DNA of 64,000 bases from the NCBI GenBank assembly GCA_021399445.1, contig JAJTUQ010000005.1, positions 1,488,001 through 1,552,000 of the forward strand, given 5' to 3'. How positions within the stretch are numbered: position 1 is the first letter of the stretch; the number at the start of each line of letters is the position of its first letter. The notes below the pieces were generated by a model. The model was given only the letters and a program-made list of their open reading frames with translations. It was not told the DNA's origin and did no database searches. Of the stretch, positions 49,506 through 60,768 are shown one piece after another. The position numbers and the translations under genes are program-made. This DNA comes from Xylogone sp. PMI_703. Lineage: Eukaryota > Ascomycota > Leotiomycetes.

Positions 49506-49886
49506 CTAAAGCATCCGCTCGGCCCATTGCACGCGCGAAGGCCCCGGGTCAAACGGATCGCCGAAATACTGGGTCTCGCGCGTCACCTTTCCATCGAGAA
49601 ACTCCATGATGCTCACGGTATAAGACGGCCGCCCGTCATAGGTTAGAATATATTCAGTGACCCAGAGGTCGCCCGCGCCGATTATCCGGCGCACTGTGAA
49701 GCGTTTTCGGTTCGGCTGCGCGGTGCGGGACGCCTGAATCTTCTGTCGCCCGCGGATGCGCTCGCCAGATTGAGGATATTCGAGCACCGCGTGTTCTCCA
49801 TAAATCTGGTGCTCTCTCTCGAAGTCGTTCGCATCAGAGGCGGCCCAGTGGCGCTCCAGAGCGACTCGAATCTCTTGCTCTTCCAT
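49506..49886 (-). CDS. NTF2-like / SnoaL-like small protein (126 aa)
   Basis: A complete, intron-free frame from MEEQEIRVALERHWAASDAN to QWAERML. Residues DFEREHQIYGEHAVLEYPQS, GERIRGRQKIQASR and VTEYILTYDGRP, then SIMEFLDGKVTRETQYFGDP, follow the cone-fold pattern of the SnoaL-like/NTF2-like superfamily (polyketide-cyclase-like small proteins), and the length is usual. The GC content is clearly above its neighbours and codons prefer G or C at the third position. Close relatives in bacteria are known for this family, so horizontal transfer is plausible. The reaction is unknown; such proteins bind small hydrophobic molecules. It is the best preserved host gene in the window. Confidence 0.85.
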   Translation of the reverse strand: MEEQEIRVALERHWAASDANDFEREHQIYGEHAVLEYPQSGERIRGRQKIQASRTAQPNRKRFTVRRIIGAGDLWVTEYILTYDGRPSYTVSIMEFLDGKVTRETQYFGDPFDPGPSRVQWAERML

Positions 49887-50297
49887 ATCAGATCTTCTTG
49901 ATCGTCACCGTCGATGTTGAAGGTAAGGGTGAGGGGAATAAGATGAGAAAGTTAAAAGCTAGATTGTGCCATCAACATTGAGATGCATCATAGCAATAAT
50001 TCGCTTATCAGGTGGCTGATATCCGGCTAACCATAATGGTATTAAAGCGCTAAAAATTACAAGTTGAAACTACGAGAGTACTAGCCTACGGCTCGCATGA
50101 AGCCTTCGTACTTATTAGATCACGTGTTTAATAATTAGAAGTAACGTCCTGTAAGGTTCTGGGATTTAATAGCTGTTGTGCTTCTAGAAGTTGTCAAAAA
50201 GACGGAGTTATAAAATAGGGAAATAAAAGCCATGTGATCTCTCTATATATATATCATACTTGTGCATAAGTAACTGTTATGTTAATAAACAAGTCGC
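49887..50297. other. No gene recognised
   Basis: Upstream of the NTF2-like gene on the minus strand and downstream of the RRM relic. A promoter for the NTF2-like gene should lie just above 49887, but no clear TATA box is seen within 100 bp. Confidence 0.3.
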
Positions 50298-50805
50298 CTA
50301 ATTGTCGTTATCAACTGGAAATTGTCGATAGTCCTTCCTGTCCCTAATTGCTTCAACAGCTTGCATAGCATTTATGATGTTTGTGAAATTGACGAATGCA
50401 CAATTCCTCTCTTTAAGAGTGTTGATGAGTTCAATCTCGCCAAATTCGGAAAAGTCCCGTCTCAGTCTTTCCCCAGTCAAAGACCTATCCAAGTTACCAA
50501 CGTAAATAGCCCGGGAAGTACCCCTGCTTACGGCAGAAGCAATAGCGGGTGAGAGAGCTTCGGAATGTCTTCCTCATTCAATATTTAATCTTCTGTTGTG
50601 AATGGTCAATCCTTCCAAATTGCTTAAAGTGTAGAAAGACGCCGCCGAAGTTGGATCAATAAAGGTGACAAAGCAGATGCGTCTGTCGCGTATATATCGG
50701 ATATGTTGTAAAAGTCCAAATTTCTTAAGTTATAGTTTCCGGGTTAAAATTTCCAAGAAAAATGGTTCGATTTCCAAGGTTGTCTATTCCACCCGATAGG
50801 GCCGA
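50298..50805 (-). pseudogene. Nrd1/Mrn1-like RNA-binding protein, two-RRM relic
   Basis: Leftward from 50805 the frame reads GNRTIFLGNFNPETIT (RNP2 of one RRM). A stop and a small deletion with frame change follow. Then come LLQHIRYIRDRRICFVTFID (RNP1), SAASFYTLSNLEGLTIHNRR and LNIE with a TGA where Trp is expected. Next are [20 protein letters not shown] (RNP2 of a second RRM), [20 protein letters not shown] and [10 protein letters not shown] (RNP1), then AMQAVEAI. The order RRM, SxAIAxAV linker, RRM with FGEIELxNxLKExNCAFVNF is that of ascomycete negative regulators of differentiation (Nrd1/Mrn1 type, mRNA binding). Damage includes one or more RIP-type stops, a frameshift and loss of both ends. 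It is probably a partial duplicate of a gene located elsewhere. Confidence 0.75.
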
Positions 50806-51289
50806 CTCAAAATGCTAACTATAACTGACAGCAAATTGTTATCCAAGTTTGTTTTGGGTTTGTCTCACAGTAAGTTCTGGATCGGACATCATAAGCATAT
50901 TCTATGACGCACTTTCACTATCAATATCAATATTAAACAGAATTACAAATATTGGTATAACACAACGGAAGAGGCAGATCCTAAACTCCAAAACAGTTGA
51001 TTATCCAAGATTCCCTTTGCCAATTCCCTTACTAATAATTGGTGGGTCTATACATTGCTTTGAGTGTATGTAGTGGAGGTTGGGTGTAAGACAAATAATG
51101 ATTTCGGCTAATACTTATTGACTAAATCTATTTGCGTCCAGGAGTGTTACTTCTTTGAGTTTAGCGCTCTCGCTCCTTAGAAACTCGTTCTGTTTTAGAC
51201 ATATCTTACTGTATGCTCCAGGACACAATAATAACAATAATGTCAACAGCTTTCTATATTATTACAGACAGTGTACTCCTGTTATTTTT

Positions 51290-52511
51290 TCCCTCTGGCC
51301 ATTATCTTTATACAGTTTACAGGATTTGTGTACGCTAGTACTAAATATAGAGTCGACATTGATGATACAATTCCTTTATTATCTAAACTTCTGAACAGCA
51401 AACCTAAAAGTAAATTTCCTCAGGATGTCTCGGATCTAGCTAACTCTTCACCTCATTAGTAACCACATTTAATGTCTTATCCCAAGGCATAAACGTCAAA
51501 TGGACCTGACAAGACGACATTGTGAACTTCTTCAGAGACAATCGCCAGGCCCGCCTTACAATGTACACCTTCAACCTTGACAGTAATGTATTGCTCTTTT
51601 TGGACTTAACTTGAACCCTCCAGATTCCTTTTTCTCGTTTTCGCAAAAATAACTCACTTACTTTTACTGAATTTACTCTCTTTAAACCACTGTCTCCACT
51701 CGGCCTTAGATCCCTTAAATTCCAATTACTACTCTGGACTCCGTCTTCTCCTCTCCCTTGTCGTAGCCTTCCATTTATGACTTACGTACTCTCAGATTTC
51801 GTTCACCAATGGCGACATATCCTCCGTTATCCTTATTCAGACTTTACTTTCCGTAAGCTCGCCCACGCCATCCTCTGTATTTCAACTCTAAATTTCAAGG
51901 TAGTTAAGATAGTCTCCAGATGAATGCATACATCTGAACAAGACCCGTATGTTTGGATTCACCATCTCCTGTCCTAACAACCTTACGAAGAGCATCTCAT
52001 CCGTTTAAGACACATCATTGTTATACTAAACCAAGATCTAGAACGTACGATAAAACTTGTATAGAACGATATTATAAAGAGGAATAAAACAATTATGCTT
52101 ACTGACTCACAGAGGAACAACTACTTTAATGTATATATTCTCTTGTCTGTACGATATATTATTTTATGTCATATTAACGCTCAAGATATCTTATTATACA
52201 TACTGCTAGCTGCCTTTCTTAATGACGTCAATATGTCATCGTCTACTGCAATAACTCTACTTCTATACAGTCTCCGGTTTACGTTTCCTTAACCTTATAC
52301 ATGAATTCATGACCTTCCGATTAAGATCCAAGATCATATCCTGAAACATATTTCAAAAGATGTGATCGAAGCTACGAGATTAGACTCTTTATTGGAGCTG
52401 GGCTCACTGTTTGGATAGATGAGGACTAAGGATGAACTTCGAAAGGGAGAAGCTATTATGAAGCTTGAATTACCTACTCACTATTCGGGAACAACGCCCG
52501 TAAAATTGCAG
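51290..52511 (+). pseudogene. Long fossil reading frame, family not recognised
   Basis: From 51444 to 52511 a single frame runs for 356 codons with only eight stops, each explainable as CAA/CAG/TGG/CGA changed by C-to-T or G-to-A. It reads as a sensible protein: GINVKWT, QDDIVNFFRDNRQARLTMYT, FNLDSNVLLFLDLT, LPFMTYVLSDFVHQWRHILR, YPYSDFTFRKLAHAILCIST, LNFKVVKIVSR, HTSEQDPYVWIHHLLS, QPYEEHLIRLRHIIVILNQD, DLPIKIQDHILKHISKDVIE, MKLELPTHYSGTTPVKLQ. It ends at a possible intron donor (CAG followed by GTATAG). An upstream piece in another frame (YRVDIDDTIPLLSKLLNSK, about 51345) may belong to it. I do not recognise the family. The mixture of buried and charged segments suggests a soluble globular protein. 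The surrounding sequence gives no clue to its function. Confidence 0.55.
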
Positions 52512-53642
52512 GTATAGTTTAAGGTATTCAGTGGGGTAGTATATCGATAAATGTGTTAACTGGTTAGAAAAGAAGAGATATGGAAAAGGGGGGCTAAGAG
52601 CGAAGAACGTCAGGACGTTGTTGTCCTAGCATCTTCAGATTCAGAAAATGTTTGGGTTCTGTAACTGTATACTATTTTACTGTGTATATCGAACAGGACA
52701 GTAATCGTTGGGCTGGTATTATATGAAATAATTTAACCTCACAGATGGTGGTAATAACACAGAATTGATTAGCAGTAATTTACCTTTTCCTGCGAAACGC
52801 AAGACAACTGAGTCAGGCGCTTATTTTGCAACCAAGTACTTTGTCTTTTCTAATAAATCTCCCCACTGTTTGATGTTGGTAGCCTTGTCATTAGTTATAT
52901 ACAGTAGTCGCTGAAGACTAGAAGCTTACCGGAGTGGTGCTCGTCAATGTTGAAATGTATCTTTATGAAATACTCTAATCTTGTTGCAATATTATTAAAA
53001 AGCCAGGTAAAGGTATTTAGTTTTTGTTGATATTTTCTTTATATAAGCTCTAAGTTCTGTTCGCAATATCTTCCAGTACAAATCAACAACAGAAGTATAA
53101 CATTAAGTCAATTAAGATCTCTTTAACTTATATTTCATTTTTTTCATCGTTGTCTGTATTACTATGGTTACTGCAATAATATATAACCTCAGATCATTAT
53201 CTGGAAATACTTAACATCAATATTCAAACACAGCCAGGCAAGTCTATTACTACGAATACAACACCCGAGAAACGACTTATAGCATTCTCGTGGGCTGGGA
53301 AGATACTGCTGGAGTAAGATACCTAGCCTTCATATTGACCTCATTTCAAAGTATTAATTAACATAACCAGGATCTATGGGTTCGAGATACAACTAAAACA
53401 TAGCCACAATAATAATAATACCTTTAATTCCTCTTTCACAAGCTTCCTATGATGAGACTGTCTGACTTTTGCCATCAAGGAACAACCAGCAGACTGGCCA
53501 TGCCCGTTTAGACGATCCGAATCCGCCCCCCACAACAGATCTACCTCGACGATCCGCACGTGAAAGCACAGTTGTCTGTCGTCCAACATCACCCAAACTC
53601 GCCCGAGCCCCTCTACCGGCGAGTTTTAAGTGAGATTCTACA
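52512..53642. other. No gene recognised
   Basis: Moderate GC, no frame followed with confidence. On the plus strand just before 53642, LPRRSARESTV and ARAPLPASF could be a degenerate Copia linker, but this is weak. Confidence 0.3.
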
Positions 53643-54825
53643 GTGGCTTTTCCCTCGACAGGATGGCTACACGTTGGTGCAAGTTTTATAGGCTATACAG
53701 ACACAAGAAGGCAATACAGGCTACACAACCCCGTCACCCGTAAGGTAATTATAGCTACAGAACCTCGATTTAGGGAAGATTTACGGTTAGAATTCAACTG
53801 GAATGAGCCCATGGTAGGGGGAGAAACAGTGCCATTTGACCCCTGGGCGGAGCCTGAAGCCCCTGGATCGATAGGGGAGAGTGCCACTGGCAATATCGCT
53901 TCAGGGCCTCCAGGGCTAATAGGGGACTGGAATTCACAGCCTGACTCAGAGGCTAGCCATGTGATTGAGGTTGACCATGCAATTCAAGAAGATTCAAGCG
54001 ATTCAAGCGATTCAGACGATTCAGACAGTACAGGCCACACAGCCCTTAGAACTACAGAGTTCTATATACCTAAAACAGTAGAGGAAGCTATGGAAGCCCC
54101 CCTGTGGCTGGCGGCCATGGAGGAAGAGCTGGTAAAGCTACAGGCGCTAGGAGCCTGGGAGTACGCTGAATTGCCGGAAGGGGGCAACCTGGTGGGTAAC
54201 AAATGGGTATTCACCATTAAATACACTCCCACAGGCCTGTTCGATCGAAGGAAGGCTCGGTTAGTAGCTCAGGGGTTCAGCCAGAGGCAAGGAACGGATT
54301 ACTTAGAGACCTTTAGCCCTACCTTACGCACTGAATCGTTGAAGGTAATACAGCAGCATATTTAACTGGGAAATAAGGCAAGCTGACGTAGTTACGGCCT
54401 ATCCGAGAGCTAAACTACACGCTACGATATATATGAGGCCTCCCAAAGGTCTGAAAGGTGTCCCTAAAGGCATGGTTTGCAGGCTAGGAGTGCCCCTTTA
54501 CGGCCTGAAACAGTCTGGCCGGGAGTGGTATATAGAAGGCTGTACGGGGCTAGAGACCCAGGGATTCAGGCCATGTTACAGTGATCCCAGCGTATTCGTA
54601 AATTCCGACAAGTCTATGATTATAGGCCTATATGTTAACGATATGGTGATTATAGGGGCTGACTCAGAGGCCATAGAGGCCGTCATAAAGGGGTTGTCTA
54701 CCAGATGGGAGCTTAAAGATCTAGGGGAGGTTAAATCGATTCTAGGCTTACGGGTTACTAGAAATAGAGCCACCAATTCCCTGAAAATCGACCAAAGTCA
54801 GTATATTGACGATATCACCATATAA
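53643..54825 (+). pseudogene. Copia polyprotein fragment (integrase end and RVT_2 reverse transcriptase)
   Basis: The first frame (53643-54365) has the integrase tail GYTDTRRQYRLHNPVTRKVI, a Ser/Asp-rich linker (DSSDSSDSDDSDS) and the RT start WLAAMEEELVKLQALGAWEY, NLVGNKWVFTIKY, RKARLVAQGFSQRQGTDYLE. A single-base frame change near 54350 separates it from the second part, FNWEIRQADVVTAYPRAKLH, VCRLGVPLYGLKQSGREWY, then DKSMIIGLYVNDMVIIGADS, where the YVDD active site is YVND (G-to-A), and WELKDLGEVKSILGLRVTR. It stops after SQYIDDITI; RNase H, gag and LTRs are missing. GC is normal and few stops occur, so it differs from Copia-1 to Copia-3 in family and history. Confidence 0.9.
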
Positions 54826-55473
54826 CAACTTCTGCCCGTGAGGTTTGAAACTCTGCGAAATCAAATATAAGAGGAATTGAGGAATTAAAAACTTTGAGGA
54901 CTCTCGTGACTGGAGACTAGAAGTTATTGTAGTACATCCAAGGAAGCTAGGTTGGATGATTACAAGACTAACTGAGAACCTGTCAAAGCGTTGTTCGCAT
55001 TGTTGTTAAAGATATTATGTCATACTATACTTAAATCAACTATATTCTATTTACTTTACGATACATGCTATTCTTTATTATTAGTAACTCGACTAGAAGT
55101 TTTGTCTTAAAATGTTAAAATGCCACTATCGTAGGATAGTTTAAAAACCATATTCTGTTAAGGTTTAACAATGGGCTCAAACGGACATGGATAAGCACAG
55201 AACCACTGACCTGTTTGAGGACTCTATGTTCTATATAACTATACATTAGAGTTACGGCTGTACGGCATAGCTACGACTGCATGATAGCTTACAGTAAGCT
55301 CCAGATATAAGTCCTAATATCGGTGACTGTAGAAATCCTGTGTAGTGGCAGAACCATATACTCCGAGTATTGACAGATTTCATGTTTTTATTTTCTAAAC
55401 TTTTGTAACTAATAGTAGATATAAACTACCTATCTGCCCCAGAGCTAGCTAATGGTCTTTGGAATACCTAATC
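54826..55473. other. No gene recognised
   Basis: No supported frame, RNA gene or repeat end. Confidence 0.3.
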
Positions 55474-56148
55474 TTAACTCTCACGTAGCTTTCTTAGATC
55501 TATTCGTGGAGGCATCTTAGGAATGCATTGATGTTTACTACTCTGGGAGTTGTTTTCTGGTGTCTGGTCTGTATTATGACTGGTGATAATATTTGGTACT
55601 GCAGGTGTCTCGATTTTACTTCCTGTGACGTCTAGATCATTAACCATATGTTCGAACTCATTTATTGTAACAGTGTATGACACTTCAAATTCCTCAATCG
55701 GGTCTTTGGCATGCTTTAACTCCACTTGTGTGCCTAACTCAAGGCTATTCGATTCTTTAGTGAGACTGAAACTCGGGTTATCTGGCGTTGTATGATCTCC
55801 AGTTACATCATGCTTTAATGGTTTATCCGAATGTTATGTGACAGCCGCGGGAGTCTCCGACGCTTTAATGGCGTCAATGCTTGTGTCGTGGTTATCATCA
55901 ATGGGATCTGAAACCGATATCCCGATATTGGCTGGCTGGTACGTAAGCTGGATTGTGGTATCTCGATCATTCTTCAATTTTATGGCTATTGTTACGTTAC
56001 TCTTTTGGGTATCGTCTACCTTGAGTATAGTATTGGTGTCTGTTGTATTTAATTCTGTATCTGCTAAATTATTTAACTTAAATTCGGTCCGGTCTTTCTA
56101 AGGGTCATATTTTTCGAAGAATTCGTGAGTGCCTAATAAGTAGCTTTT
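55474..56148 (-). pseudogene. Fossil frame of 225 codons, hydrophilic, family not recognised
   Basis: One frame is read leftward with only two internal stops: TAG at 56098-56100 (DP, stop, KDRTEF) and TAA at 55834-55836 (AVT, stop, HSDKP). Both fit CAG/CAA decay. The protein is rich in Asn, Asp, Thr and Ser (LNTTDTNTILKVDDTQKSNV, IQLTYQPANIGISVSDPIDD, EFEVSYTVTINEFEHMVNDL) and ends PPRIDLRKLRES. No membrane segment or known motif is visible. It looks like a disordered or beta-rich domain of a larger protein. The 5' end is not determined. Confidence 0.45.
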
Positions 56149-56961
56149 TTATTGAGATCAAGTCAGTACAGACTTGGAAATTAATTGATACCTATAATTA
56201 AATCATTTATTGACAGTAGCCACGAGGAATTTGACGATGTTCTTAAAGTTCTGACCCGACCAACTTTATCGCGGACAATTAAAGTGATTCATGTATCAGT
56301 ATCCTGTACAAGTAACCTGGCCTTGTTAAGAGACTGCTGGACCTTTTTCTAAACTTTTCTTGATGTCTTTTCTGCTCCTCCCTCTCTGTCACCGCGGATA
56401 ACGCTTGTGACGTGACTGTATTTGCCACAGATTATTTTGACGTTAATGTTAATTATTGGCAAGTCTAAGTTATAATCAGAACTTATTATTGGATTATATT
56501 AAGTTAGATGTTCTTAGTATCATGTCCATGGCTAATACATGGATCGAACGCCAAAAATGGACTACTCTATTCGTCTCTGTGGAAGATGGTCGCTTTTAGT
56601 ACCTGCCAGTGTACCGAATAATTCTCTGTAATAATTTGCTATTTTAAACGACCAAGGAGGTATACCGTATCCTGCCATTGACTAAGATAAACTACATTTT
56701 TATAGAGAGCCGATTTGTGATGGTTACAAGCCAAAGTTTTACAGATAGTAAGTCACTGTATAGAGAAGTTTTCGGTTACTGAGATGACGTGAACAGTACT
56801 AGTTTAACGAAAACTCTTAGGCTTCAAATAACTGTAATTAAAAATTTCTGGACAAGGCAACAAGGCTCTCTGCCCGTTTTAACTTTGAAACTGTGTATAG
56901 TAATATTTAGTGCTGGGCTCTATGGCTAGATCATATTTAAATTTGGATATTAGTTATATTG
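56149..56961. other. No gene recognised
   Basis: A short plus-strand frame (SFIDSSHEEFDDVLKVLTRP, about 56205-56265) reads as protein but has no recognisable motif and no supported limits. Confidence 0.3.
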
Positions 56962-57365
56962 TTAATTATCTGGATCTGTATTCCAGGTGTTATTCCACCT
57001 CTCTTCAACCTCTCGTTGATGTAGACCTAATCTCTGGACTGCCCTGCTAAATTTCCCTAACAGAGATCTCATGTCAGCTTCAAATTTAGTCTAAATGGTT
57101 CTATTTCTCGATAATAAACCAACTCGTGAGTAAGCCTGTTCTGCTCTCTTTGCAATTGTTCGATCCTCTCCTCTAAACTTAGAGGTGGATGATTTTGAGA
57201 TTTCTGCACATGCTCATTATTAGCTTCTATGGCCATAGTCAAGCCATGATGACGCCCAATGATCCGGTCAACCCGGGTGAGACGTGGTGGTCCGTCCGAT
57301 TGGACTTGAAGCAGTGGTTCTCGACGAGGCGAATTATTCATTGTACATAGAGATGGCACACACAT
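56962..57365 (-). pseudogene. Coiled-coil hypothetical protein with one frameshift
   Basis: The first frame (57365-57069) reads NNSPRREPLLQVQSD, then LSLEERIEQLQREQNRLTHE and LVYYREIEPFRLNL. The heptad-like spacing of Leu/Ile predicts a coiled coil. At about 57085 the frame breaks by one base and the neighbouring frame continues FEADMRSLLGKFSRAVQRLG, LHQREVEERWNN to a stop at 56962. The combined length would be about 135 codons. Similar EELQxENxxLxxELxYYRE segments occur in uncharacterised repeated ascomycete proteins. The function is unknown. Confidence 0.5.
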
Positions 57366-57600
57366 AATTTCTAAGCGAGACTGCTTGGAGGAGAGAAGAG
57401 ATATATAAGGGGAATAGGAGACGAAAATGGCGTCCTATACGCTTCACCCTTAGGTTCCACTACTACTGCAACCGCCAATTGTAGCTGTTGTTGAGTTTAC
57501 ACTGTAATTTGAGGCATAAAAGTCAGATCATTAACTGTATTGAACATCGTATATTGTACGCTAACGCATTACCAACATTAATCTCCAGCTCCCGCAAAAA
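57366..57600. other. Boundary of the P450 relic, no gene
   Basis: The P450 homology ends near 57601-57750 and nothing resembling the I-helix, ExxR or haem loop is found to the left. Confidence 0.35.
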
Positions 57601-58788
57601 CTACCTTGATCTTCGCTTTTTATTTAATTTCACCCCGTCGTCAATCTTACTCTTTTCTTTCTCTTCAGATTTATTAGCGGAAGGATGCTTATCCTGGTCG
57701 GTCGATGTAGTATACAACAATACAGAGATCGATATATTAGGTATACGGTTCTCTAGCTTATTGTCACGACCCCACAAATCGTTAATAGTATAATCTAATA
57801 GTTTATCTCCTTTCTTCAAGTAATTATTTATAATAATATCAAAAATAATATTCGAATTTATGACATTTTCTGACATAGCAAGCTCTGTTAATTTCTTCTG
57901 TAGAATCTTAATAAGATTCTTATTTGAGAAAATCTCATAATACCTCAATTTTAGAATCTTCCAAATATTAAGTTGCTTAATAAAGAAATCAAATAAAGGC
58001 CATACAAGTCAGCTTACTTTAATAAGATTCGTAACTATTATATTTAAACTAATTTACGAATTGAATTTTATTCCGAGAAGTACTTGGTCAATAATATCAA
58101 CTATTAAGTCAGTGACTAAAGACTCTAAACTTTTCATGAAGCCACTAGTTATAGCTGAAGTAGAAAAACGGGAAGTGAAAACCTTGGTCTTATTTATTAT
58201 TATAAGAACTATTGACATAAGGTTCGTTTACGAGAATCTGGGGTTGAACATAGTACGAAGTTCTTTCCAATCGGCGTTTTCTTGTACGACAATCCTCCTC
58301 TTCCTAATTGCCTGTCCGAAGCCTCTGTTTAGGGCAAGATGTTTAGGGTACGAGTCGATTTGTGTAACCTGAGTTACTATTTCCGGGGAAATAACGATTA
58401 ACAGTGACTTATGTTGGATTGGATAAGTATTAACATAGAATAACCCATAGCGACGAAGATTGTATGTATCAGTGACGTGGTTCATAAGAATCTGATTATG
58501 TGCATCCGGAGAAAACTTAAGGGTTTCCTTAGCCAGGGTTGGCATATGGCCGAAAAGAAGGCTATGGGCCTTTCCTGGCTGTATTTAGTCCATTAGTTGA
58601 TATAATATGCTAGTCATGAAAGTGAGAAGTTTGCGGTATACCAGATTATGCAACAGCTTTCTCCGTTGTACGAGCAAGTAACTTATCGTCATAAACCAGG
58701 AAACAAGGGCAGCAAGAACAGAGTATGTGACAGTAGAAGTGCTATCTCGCAGATTGAGCGTCTATTCATGATATGTAGCAAGTAACAT
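57601..58788 (-). pseudogene. Cytochrome P450, N-terminal half only
   Basis: The start ATG at 58788 opens MLLATYHE, a stop (TAG for CAG), then STVTYSVLAALVSWFMTISY, a membrane anchor followed by LLVQRRKLLHNL. An intron of 63 bp (58641-58579, GTATAC to ACAG, with an ACTAAT-type branch site) precedes PGKAHSLLFGHMPTLAKETL, the Pro-rich hinge. Then come YGLFYVNTYPI, LLIVISPEIVTQVTQIDSYP, GFGQAIRKRRIVVQENADWK and ELRTMFNPRFS (C-helix WxxxR-like region), then LVTDLIVDIIDQVLLGIKFN and MRYYEIFSNKNLIKILQKKL. The C-terminal half with oxygen-binding I-helix, ExxR and the Cys haem ligand is missing. Stops are few but present. It was probably a microsomal monooxygenase of secondary metabolism or detoxification; substrate unknown. 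Confidence 0.78.
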
Positions 58789-60768
58789 TGCCGGTATTAA
58801 TAAGGAACGGTAAGCTGTCCTTGTACCGATGAGGAACAAAATGAGCAGGAAGATAAAGCCGTGGGAGAGAGCGAAAGATTGATCAAATGCAAGTATTCTA
58901 AACATCTGATACATTGAATCTTATTGCATTTGTGTACATATGAGGGTAATTCATGGAGTGGCTTGAAAACGTCGAATCTTTCAAGCGCGAATTGGGATGG
59001 TGAAGACAAAGATGATCTGAGTCAAGTCTCCATCTCTAGAAGGCATTCAGGGCGGCCGGCATGCGGCAATTCTTCACCGAATTGGGAGGTTAGGTGCACC
59101 TAACCTTCCAGAGTGGGATAACTTTAGATTAACTTTAGCTTAACAACCGCAAAAATCTCACGTAATCGATACCTCGGTGGTGGACAAGGGCTGACTAGCC
59201 TGCAATGTTTCGTTTGTCGCTGAAGACCCGGGAATCTATTCCCAGAGCCCAGGAGACATTCCCCATGCCTGATCGTTACGGTTCGGTAGGGTCTTGCAGG
59301 CTGTTAAGGGGGCGAGTTCGTAAGCAGCCCTTGATGGCAACAGTTATGAACTACGTAGTGGGATAGATGAATGGCGATTGGTTGAATTAGTACAGTCCTT
59401 AAAAATTTCCAAGGCCCATAGTTAGTTAAACTCTCTATGCAGTATTTGGAACCTTGTGTGGAGGTGGAAACCCGAGTAAGCGAACTCCGAAAGACATCAA
59501 TGACCGGACGGTGGCGGCGATCTTATTCCACAGCTTAGGCACCTGTTGCACGATAGCACTACTCAGTCAGCTACCATACTTGATCATTTCTATGTTAACA
59601 TACGTAGCTCTAAGGCACTGCAACTACTTCCATTTGTCCATAATTTACAGCTGAATTTGAAGTTTGAAAGTAATTGTTGCTACAATTGCAGCAGCAACCA
59701 CTTGGTAAGCTAATCTAGAATGGTAAGGAGGGCGGTGCTTACTGGCAGTACTGTAACTGCAGCCGTAGCACGTACACGTAAGCTCAAAAGCAATCAACGA
59801 TCATGAATCAAAACTATCAACTCCCATAGTTTAGGAGACCGTACGTTATTTCATACCGAGATTCCGACAGTAATCACAATACGACCGATAATCCCACCAA
59901 TGCTGCCCCGAACTCTCTGCTGCCTCCGCTCACTCTTGACGCAAACCGCATCAAAGCTGATGCGGCACAGGAGCTTGGAACACGAAGCCTTTTCCTTACC
60001 TCCTCACCTCCATCAGCACCTTGACTGAGCGATATGTAGGTATCCGCAGCTTGTGATGAAAATGCTTCACAGAAAATGTTCGTCAACGGTGCTTCCATTG
60101 CCGAGATAAGTAGTCCTTCGCAACTATATTGGTCTGCGCCATCATGCAAGCAGTCAGCTATGCTTCACAACCATACACCTTATACTATATTCATCATCGC
60201 CATCTGTTTACTGCTGTTATTCTGTTGTGTTGGTAATTTATAGAGATATCAATGTAGTTCCAGCATATTGAACTTGTGAATCTAGGAGAGCCTGATTGCC
60301 AGGATCATAAGCCACCATTGATCCGATACACCTTTACAACCAATAAGATGCATCTTGCCGAGGCGACGTGACGAGAATAAGGAATCAACGACGAGCCTGA
60401 AGTGAATCCCTGGCCTCCAGCAGTACAGTACGTACTTGTATCATGCTGTACCGGGCTGGCGAACTGGTCAATAAAATTGCCTGTAGCAGATACCCAGCCG
60501 ATTTAGCATGATCCCTGTAACCCTTAGGTACTATGTACTGTGGTAAGTTACAGGCCATAAGTACAGTATCTACCCGTATCTACCCCTACAAATTGTCCTG
60601 TGGGGCGATTAATGCCGCAGGCATCAAAGTGAGAATCTCATAGAAATTCAGCCAGATATCAACAATTATTGGATATTTTTCGGATACGCCAGGCATCAAT
60701 TTGCCACCAGTTGTCAATTTTTAGGGGATAGGGATGTATTATAAAATCCGCTAGTAGGGAAAGCTAGC
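58789..60768. other. About 2 kb without a supported gene; contains a 20-bp perfect palindrome
   Basis: GC is normal. At 59087-59106 lies the palindrome AGGTTAGGTGCACCTAACCT. A 91-codon minus frame at 59874-60149 is open but shows no motif. Near 60741 the sequence TATTATAAAATCC could be a TATA box for the frame starting at 60769. Confidence 0.35.

Noticed and set aside
59874..60149. Open minus-strand frame of 91 codons
   Set aside because: No motif, no splice or promoter support, and no similarity that I recognise; kept out of the gene list.
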